From Candidatus Pacearchaeota archaeon (lineage in GTDB: Archaea; Nanobdellota; Nanobdellia; Pacearchaeales; GW2011-AR1): a stretch of 10,923 nucleotides of DNA. The notes below the pieces were generated by a model. The model worked only from the letters and a program-made list of their open reading frames with translations. It did not search any database and was not told the origin of the DNA. The translations under genes were made by a program, and so were the position numbers. Location of the stretch: assembly GCA_017609695.1 (NCBI GenBank), contig JAFCDM010000042.1:1-10923 (forward strand). Reading direction: 5' to 3'. Shown in pieces: positions 6,204 through 10,923 of this stretch. The first letter of the stretch is position 1, and the number at the start of each line of letters is the position of its first letter.

Positions 6204-7574
6204 ATGAATGGAAATGCACCAATAAGTTTAGGAAAGAAGGGATTAAAATTATGTATAGAAGAAACAAAGAAGTTTGATAAGATAATTAGAGAATCTTATG
6301 AACAAATTGGATTAGAAGTTTATGGCATAAAACACACCCCAGGAATTGCAGTTTTTGCATATGGTTCACCAGGAAGAAGAGAATTAATTGGCGGAGATTC
6401 AGATGCAGATATTTTTTTAATAGAAAAAGAAAGAACAGATAGATCAGAAGATTTTAGAAAAACATTGAAAGAAAAATGGGAAACTTTTGGTTTTTCTAAA
6501 GTAGATTTGCCTTCTTGGGGGACTTACGAAGATATAGAAACATACTTAGAAAAAAGTTTGGTCGAGGGCAATCAAGTTTTAGAGACAAGATTCCTAGCTG
6601 GTGATAATATTATAGCACAAGGAGTTTTAGATAGAAAAATCAAATTTGATTCTATTGAAAGAAGCTTAGAGAATATAGTTTTTAACAAATTATATTTTAA
6701 TCAATACTTTAGACAAAGAATTAAAAATGGGGCTCTTAATTTAAAATATTGTCATGGAGGTTCAAGAGATTTTTTATTTGTATATTGGCATGATCGTCTT
6801 GATAGAATATTAAACAAAGATTCAGATGATCCTTCTTATATTCCGAGAGTTGAAAGTGGATTAAAAAGATTGGTTGCTCAAGGAAAAATTAAAGAAAAAG
6901 AATTAAACAATTTAATTGAGGCAATTAATTTTTCAACTGAACTTCGCTCAGATGTTTTATCATTAAATAAATTAACTACAGAGAGAGGATTAACTTTTTT
7001 AGATAATTTAACATTGGAAAGATTGCATCATATAGGTTATCCAGATCCTGAGACAGTTCGTTCTTATTTTAAAGAGTATAGGGGAAGAATAGAAAATCTT
7101 TTAAGATTGATATGGGAAGAGACAATTAAGAAAGCCGGTGCTTTAAGGGGTAAGGTGTGGGAAGAACAATTTAGAAGAGCATACTTACCAGAAACCAAAG
7201 AACAATTTAGGAGAAAAATCCCCTCTGATGATCCTCTTTTAAGCACAGCATTAATCTGGGGTGCAAGCGATTCTGGACAAAAAAGATTGTTTGATTTTTT
7301 ATCTAAAAAACATAGAGATTCTGAAAATTGGCCAGTGATTGGTTCTATAGTTTGTAGTCCATTATGTAATAAAGAAACTCTACATCATTTTGGAACAGGC
7401 CAATTAAAAGAAAAAGGTTATGGTTATTTGTTAAGGGTTGTTGCAAGAAATAAAAATGTTTCAAATGAGACATTAAAGTCTATTGCTAAGGATTCAAAAT
7501 TAGAAAAAAGATACACTGAAATAGCAAAAGTTGCTTTAAATCTTGGAAATAAAGAAGCAAATAATCAAATTTAA
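6204..7574 (+). CDS. GlnD-like nucleotidyltransferase with C-terminal helical repeats
   Basis: From ATG 6204 this is a 456-residue protein. Residues 51-73 hold a Pol-beta nucleotidyltransferase signature: FAYGSPGRREL, then GGDSDADIFLI, where Gly54-Ser55 and Asp67/Asp69 would bind the nucleotide and metal. Around 178-190 the segment NLKYCHGGSRDF resembles the LK.GPGG.RDIE motif of the GlnD/GlnE group, so this is closer to that lineage than to minimal nucleotidyltransferases. The middle is helical. The C-terminal part (about 340-450), with VVARNKNVSNETLKSIAKD, resembles leucine-rich-variant or HEAT-like repeats. GlnD and GlnE attach UMP or AMP to proteins, so NMP transfer to a protein partner is likely, but no HD or ACT domain is visible and the target is unknown. 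It follows the kinase by one base. Confidence 0.75.
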   Translation: MNGNAPISLGKKGLKLCIEETKKFDKIIRESYEQIGLEVYGIKHTPGIAVFAYGSPGRRELIGGDSDADIFLIEKERTDRSEDFRKTLKEKWETFGFSKVDLPSWGTYEDIETYLEKSLVEGNQVLETRFLAGDNIIAQGVLDRKIKFDSIERSLENIVFNKLYFNQYFRQRIKNGALNLKYCHGGSRDFLFVYWHDRLDRILNKDSDDPSYIPRVESGLKRLVAQGKIKEKELNNLIEAINFSTELRSDVLSLNKLTTERGLTFLDNLTLERLHHIGYPDPETVRSYFKEYRGRIENLLRLIWEETIKKAGALRGKVWEEQFRRAYLPETKEQFRRKIPSDDPLLSTALIWGASDSGQKRLFDFLSKKHRDSENWPVIGSIVCSPLCNKETLHHFGTGQLKEKGYGYLLRVVARNKNVSNETLKSIAKDSKLEKRYTEIAKVALNLGNKEANNQI

Positions 7575-7598
7575 ATAAGCAAGAGATTTAAAATTACT

Positions 7599-8249
7599 AT
7601 GGTTAAAATTTTAATAACAAGACATGGACAAACAAAACAGAATATTGACGGCACTGTGCAGGGTAAAGAACATGGAGAAATTAATGAGAAGGGGTTTCTT
7701 CAAATAAAAGAATTAATCAAAAGATTAAAAAAAGAAAAAATAGATAAAGTGATTTCAAGTGATATCCCAAGATGTAAAATAACTACTAAAGAGATTTTAA
7801 AAAATATAAAGATTCCTGTTGAATATGTTTCTTTAATTAGAGAAAAAGATAATGGTGATTTTATCGGAAAAAAACATAATGAATTTAAATGGGATGATTT
7901 ATTTGGAACTTTTGAAACAAGAAAAGCACCAAATGGTGAAAATTTAGAAGAAGTTAAGGAAAGGGGAAAAAAGTTTTTCAAATATCTTAAAGATAATTAT
8001 GCTGATGCTGAAGAAACAATTCTTGTTATTTCTCATGGAGCATTTCTTAAAGTATTTATTGGAAATTTATTAGGTATGAGCTTATATGACTCTATATTTA
8101 AATTATTTATTGAACATTGTTCTTTAACCGAATTAGAAATAAATAAAGAAGGTTATAGATTTAATTTTATCAATGAAAAGAATTTTTTAAACAACAACCC
8201 CCATCTGCAAAACAACACAAAAAGCAAACATAAATACAATCAAATTTAG
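7599..8249 (+). CDS. Histidine phosphatase (phosphoglycerate mutase-like)
   Basis: This 216-residue protein has the intact catalytic set of the histidine phosphatase superfamily: TRHGQT (Arg8, His9 nucleophile, Gly10), SSDIPRCKITT (Arg58), an acidic site in LIREKDNGDFIGK (Glu82) and ISHGAFL (His146). The family includes cofactor-dependent phosphoglycerate mutases and many small-molecule or nucleotide phosphatases; a sole phosphatase role is more likely in this operon. The natural fold should end near residue 195 (FNFINEKNFLN). The last 16 residues (PHLQNNTKSKHKYNQI) are read antisense through the right direct repeat, and the TAG stop exists only because of bases that differ between the repeat copies. 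It lies 24 bp after the nucleotidyltransferase and is probably co-transcribed. Confidence 0.85.
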   Translation: MVKILITRHGQTKQNIDGTVQGKEHGEINEKGFLQIKELIKRLKKEKIDKVISSDIPRCKITTKEILKNIKIPVEYVSLIREKDNGDFIGKKHNEFKWDDLFGTFETRKAPNGENLEEVKERGKKFFKYLKDNYADAEETILVISHGAFLKVFIGNLLGMSLYDSIFKLFIEHCSLTELEINKEGYRFNFINEKNFLNNNPHLQNNTKSKHKYNQI

Positions 8250-8314
8250 AACCTCAAAACCAGCAATAGTTTTTTTAAAATATCCATTAATACTTCTTCT
8301 CTTTTTTTATTCAA
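8187..8314 (-). pseudogene. Detached 5' end of a large surface-protein gene
   Basis: On the minus strand this sequence encodes RRSINGYFKKTIAGFEV, then LNLIVFMFAFCVVLQMG, almost the same as the N-terminus of the protein starting at 1792, and ends VVV-stop. No usable start is in frame: a TAA stands where codon 2 would be. A TTG at 8314-8312 overlaps the TGA stop of the Cys-rich gene (TTGA) and would be in frame if the A7 tract had eight A, giving MNKKRRSINGYF. I infer this is the original, translationally coupled start of the operon's last gene, now decayed. It overlaps the phosphatase 3' end in antisense. Confidence 0.6.
8203..8308 (+). repeat. Direct repeat, right copy (signal-anchor coding)
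   Basis: Matches 1683-1788 at a constant offset of 6520 with 102 of 106 bases identical. It lies directly downstream (minus strand) of the Cys-rich gene and forms the 3' end of the phosphatase gene on the plus strand. Confidence 0.9.
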
Positions 8315-10040
8315 CCCCTTGCTCTACTTCTTACTTCATTCATAATCCCTTTACTAATTGTCATTTTAGCTCCATGTATTTTGTATTCTGCACCATCATC
8401 TGTAAATCTTCCTGCGATATTTACATAAGCCCCGCAATCTCCAATAGAAGTGCAAACTTCATTCATTTTTTGAGCATAACCCATTTCTAAACATTCACAA
8501 TTGTTAACACATTTTTCTTTACTAACTAATCCTTTTTCATATTCAACAACACAAACAGAATTTCCTAATGCACAAACAGGTTGTGCATCTCCATCACTCC
8601 AAAATTTCAATCCAACAGGAACATTAGGTAAGCAAATCCCTCCACCAATTTGAACTCCAGAAGCTTCTTCTTTAGTAGCATAACCAGTTATAGGAGCAAC
8701 AGCATTTCCTGTCACACCTCCTGAAAATCCTCCTGTGCTTCCCCCTCCAAAAACATTAGAACCAGAACCAGAACTTGAACTGCTTACCCCACTTGTTGCA
8801 GAACCAGTAAATACAGCTCCAAGCAACCAATAACAATCTCTTTTATCTGTATTAAGACAATCTTCTTCATCATTTTGGTCAATACAATCAACAGCCCTAT
8901 TATACAATCAACAGCCCTATTAACTCTACAAGCAGCTTCTGTAAAAACAATTCCTTGAGATTCAATATCAGCCTGCATACAAACTTCATTTCTATAATCA
9001 GCACAAGGCTCTATTGTTTCTTCTCCATTAATGCAAACATGTCTAAAATGTCTGCTTCCAACAGCATCAACTCCCTTGCCCACATTTCCATCATAAATAC
9101 ACCAGCTCTCTCCATTTTTATAATCATTTCCATTTTCAGTATTATAACAATTCAAATCCTCACAAAAATAATCCCCATAACTCGCACTACCTTTTGAGCA
9201 AATACTTCCCTTAAAATAATCACAATTTCCACAACTTCTTGAACCGGCATTTCCATCAGAGGAACTATCTCCACAAGTTTCAGATTTGTCAATAACATTT
9301 TTCCAATAAGCTTTATCATTTACTTTTGAAGAATCATAAATATTTGCAGGATTTCCACAAGTATCTAAAAAATAAACTTCATCTTTTCCTTCAATACAAG
9401 TTGTTTTAGTTGAAGGCCCACAATTAGTTGCTAATTCTTCTGCAGAACATAAATATCCTTCAAAAAATTCAGCATTAGAAGTTTGCTCTTCTCCTGTTTG
9501 TGTTTCTATACATTCTGCTCTTGTAGTAAATCTACAGGTTTTTTGATAATTAATAGAATAAACACAAGCCCCTTCATCTTGAGAAGCAGCAATTGCAATG
9601 CAAGTTGCTTCATCATTAATATCATTTCTAAAATTAGTTTCTAATCCAAATAATCCAGATAAACTTTTACATCTTGTTAAGGTTACAAAACTTGCCTGAG
9701 TTCCTAAAACACAACACCCTAAACTGCACTGAGGAATATTACATTCTGCATCATCAAGCCAAGTCCCATCAGCATCATTACAAACTTTTTGAGGAGTATT
9801 TTCCATACATAAACCTTCTTGGGAATCATAACAACAACCAGGTTTACAAAAACTAGTTGCTTCACAAGAAGTTGGAGTTTTCCTAAATCCTAAATCACAA
9901 TTCTCTTCTAAAGTATTTTGACACCAAGCCCCAGACTCTGTTTTTTCACAACAAGCATTATATGCAGGCCATAGAGATTCCGCATTTGCCAAACTAATTA
10001 AAAAAACCATTCCAATTACTAAAAATATTCTTTTTTTCAT
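8311..10040 (-). CDS. Cys-rich secreted surface protein, frame broken by a 20-bp tandem duplication
   Basis: Starting at ATG 10040, the protein has a classic signal peptide (MKKRIFLVIGMVFLISLANA) and a long Cys-rich ectodomain with paired cysteines such as PGCCYD and LGCCVL, suggesting disulfide-rich repeats. A perfect 20-bp tandem repeat (8883-8922) shifts the frame after CRVNRAVDCI; as written, the frame then runs to a stop at 8784. Deleting one unit joins it to NRAVDCIDQNDEED and restores one frame of 569 residues ending at 8311. The restored tail contains a Ser/Gly-rich linker (near 8700-8820) and a second Cys-containing domain. TTG 10052 is an in-frame alternative start, but ATG gives the better signal peptide. 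Such proteins are typical of DPANN surface operons; function is unknown. The stop of the membrane protein upstream is one base before this ATG. Confidence 0.75.
8883..8922 (-). repeat. 20-bp perfect tandem duplication inside the Cys-rich gene
   Basis: TACAATCAACAGCCCTATTA is present twice without a gap (8883-8902, 8903-8922). Its length is not a multiple of three, so it breaks the reading frame; both flanking frames encode the same residues NRAVDCI across it. Perfect identity means a very recent event or an assembly artefact. Confidence 0.95.
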
Positions 10041-10041
10041 T

Positions 10042-10179
10042 TTAAATTCCAATTTGTTTTAATAATATTACAGATATTAAAACTACTAAAGCTACAAGTG
10101 CTTTTTTTTGATCATCTTTTAACCAAAAGATAACCCCTAATACACCAGCAATTATTATAATTATTGTGTGTATGTCCAT
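10042..10179 (-). CDS. Small membrane protein, 45 residues
   Basis: ATG 10179 to TAA 10042. The protein has two hydrophobic segments (MDIHTIIIIIAGVLGVIFWL and ALVALVVLISVILL) separated by the charged turn KDDQKK, so it is probably a two-helix membrane hairpin. Its ATG lies one base after the stop of the preceding small gene, and its own stop is one base before the Cys-rich gene's ATG, which strongly suggests a translationally coupled operon. No family is recognised. Confidence 0.6.
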   Translation of the reverse strand: MDIHTIIIIIAGVLGVIFWLKDDQKKALVALVVLISVILLKQIGI

Positions 10180-10180
10180 T

Positions 10181-10342
10181 TTATTTTTTGAATATGTTTA
10201 ACATCTGCGCGATTATTGAACTAGTGAGTCCAGTAATTATCAAAGATTTGTTTTGATTCATAACACCTCCTAAGGTTAAAGTTATTATCCCTGTAATCCC
10301 TAAAGCTTTTATTAATGCCTTGTAAGTTTTTGCTTTTATCAT
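10181..10342 (-). CDS. Small hydrophobic protein, 53 residues
   Basis: ATG 10342 to TAA 10181 encodes a basic start (MIKAKTYKALIKAL) and two moderately hydrophobic segments (GITGIITLTLGGVM and SLIITGLTSSIIAQML). An internal ATG preceded by a good Shine-Dalgarno (GGAGGTGTT) would give a 26-residue version beginning MNQNKSLI. A 42-codon frame from ATG 10349 also exists but is not hydrophobic and is less likely. It follows the upstream gene by 8 bp and abuts the next small membrane gene, so it belongs to the surface operon. Function is unknown. Confidence 0.5.
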   Translation of the reverse strand: MIKAKTYKALIKALGITGIITLTLGGVMNQNKSLIITGLTSSIIAQMLNIFKK

Positions 10343-10350
10343 TTTTCATC

Positions 10351-10923
10351 TTACTCTCCAGTCAATCCCGCAGGCAAAACAACACTTCTACTTGCAAACA
10401 TAAATTTATCTTGCGAATCTCTATCAGTTAAAATATAAATTGTTGTTCCTTCCCCTTGCTTTTTCTTCTCAAGCTTTAATGAAGGATAATACATCATATA
10501 AGTCATAGTTTCTGAATCCCCATAATGAGCTTCCCAATTTGAAATCGAACTTGCAATCATAACTTGATCATATAGTTTAGAAACAACATCTGCTTTAATA
10601 GTTTTATATGATTCTGTATTCTCTTTTGTAATACTTAAATCTAAATCAGTTTCAATAATAATATTATTAGGAACCAAGGAAACAGAAACTTCTGGATTTT
10701 TCATTGAAATAGAATAACCTTTATCTTCAAGTGAGGATTTAACAGAATTTATACAATTCCTAATTTTTGGTTCAGCATATAATTTTATTTGTTTTTCAAT
10801 AGATTGTTTTAACAAAGGTTTTTGCATAATACATTTTGAATAATATTCTTCTGTATAACATAAATAATCTACTTTATTTCCTTGGTATAAATAATAATTT
10901 TCAGGTTCTAAACTTCCTCCTTG
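10351..10923 (-). CDS. Conserved DPANN secreted/surface protein, 5' end beyond window
   Basis: The frame is open from the window edge (first full codon 10923-10921) to the stop at 10351, 190 residues. It reads through YYLYQGNKVDYLCYTEEYY and SKCIMQKPLLKQSIEKQI, then alternating beta-like segments, and ends in SRSVVLPAGLTGE. The ATG at 10827 is internal, because recognisable sequence with two cysteines (YLCY and KCIMQ) continues upstream of it. The style (Y..G..V.YLCY, then C..Q.PLLK..IE) is one I recall from Pacearchaeota/Woesearchaeota proteins of unknown function encoded before Cys-rich surface genes. A signal peptide would lie outside the window. It is probably part of the same surface operon. 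Confidence 0.7.
   Translation of the reverse strand, partial: QGGSLEPENYYLYQGNKVDYLCYTEEYYSKCIMQKPLLKQSIEKQIKLYAEPKIRNCINSVKSSLEDKGYSISMKNPEVSVSLVPNNIIIETDLDLSITKENTESYKTIKADVVSKLYDQVMIASSISNWEAHYGDSETMTYMMYYPSLKLEKKKQGEGTTIYILTDRDSQDKFMFASRSVVLPAGLTGE

Larger units (their letters stand above)
1683..8308. mobile_element. Putative inserted 6.5-kb block bounded by direct repeats; no recombinase seen
   Basis: The block lies between two direct copies of a 106-bp signal-anchor sequence. It separates the Cys-rich secreted gene (8311-10040) from the large surface gene (1792 to edge), which I infer were once adjacent. It carries two modules, each with a lipoprotein-like gene and three plus-strand genes. 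No integrase, transposase or terminal inverted repeat is visible, so a conventional transposon is not supported. Homologous recombination between repeated surface-gene 5' ends, or an integration system encoded elsewhere, are both possible. A segmental duplication with later loss is an alternative. Confidence 0.35.

Noticed and set aside
7064..7246. Minus-strand frame of 60 codons
   Set aside because: Lies wholly inside the nucleotidyltransferase gene in antisense with no start signal.
7700..7981. Minus-strand frame of 93 codons
   Set aside because: Antisense to the histidine phosphatase, whose motifs are clear; no promoter or conserved motif.
1683..8308. Classical transposon or IS element
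   Set aside because: No transposase, terminal inverted repeats or short target duplication; the repeats are coding and in direct orientation.
8955..9197. Plus-strand frame of 80 codons
   Set aside because: Antisense to the Cys-rich surface gene; Ile/Ser-rich low-information translation.
9674..9856. Plus-strand frame of 60 codons
   Set aside because: Antisense to the Cys-rich ectodomain with no initiation signal.
1..10923. CRISPR array, tRNA or rRNA genes
   Set aside because: No regularly spaced repeats and no recognisable tRNA arms or rRNA conserved segments on either strand by eye.

Overview
The window looks like chromosomal DNA from a DPANN archaeon, most likely a Pacearchaeota/Woesearchaeota-type lineage. 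It is very AT-rich. It has archaeal TATA boxes about 25 nt upstream of start codons, so several genes appear leaderless. It also carries large Cys-rich surface proteins preceded by tiny membrane proteins, as I recall from those lineages. The lineage call rests on recognition, not on a database search.

Right part (8311-10923) and left edge (1-1792), minus strand: these look like two halves of one cell-surface operon. In transcription order it holds a partial secreted/anchored protein (10923-10351), two small membrane proteins (10342-10181 and 10179-10042), a Cys-rich secreted protein (10040-8311, broken by a 20-bp tandem duplication) and a large membrane-anchored surface protein (1792 to beyond base 1). 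The last gene is about 6.5 kb away from its apparent partners.

Between the halves is a 6.5-kb block flanked by a 106-bp direct repeat (1683-1788 and 8203-8308, 102/106 identical). The repeat encodes the N-terminal signal anchor of the large protein. The right copy has lost its start codon and most of the gene. It looks like the original 5' end of the operon's last gene, left behind when the block came in. The left copy has its own TATA box and ATG.

The block has two modules with the same layout. Module A (about 1800-4990) holds a lipoprotein-like gene, two radical SAM genes and a DUF5680-like gene. Module B (about 5000-8250) holds a paralogous lipoprotein-like gene in the opposite orientation, a thymidylate-kinase-like P-loop kinase, a GlnD-like nucleotidyltransferase and a histidine phosphatase. 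In each module the plus-strand enzyme genes end facing an antisense remnant of a signal-anchor N-terminus, and both remnants break close to the same codon. The two lipoprotein genes share an 87-bp perfect inverted repeat and a matching promoter box. No integrase, transposase, tRNA, rRNA or CRISPR array was seen.

The first radical SAM gene is broken twice: a T7 tract splits the Fe-S cysteine motif, and a 14-bp tandem duplication truncates the C-terminus. Whether these lesions are real or assembly errors is the main uncertainty. The function of the enzyme modules cannot be assigned from sequence alone; nucleotide or small-molecule modification is a reasonable inference.
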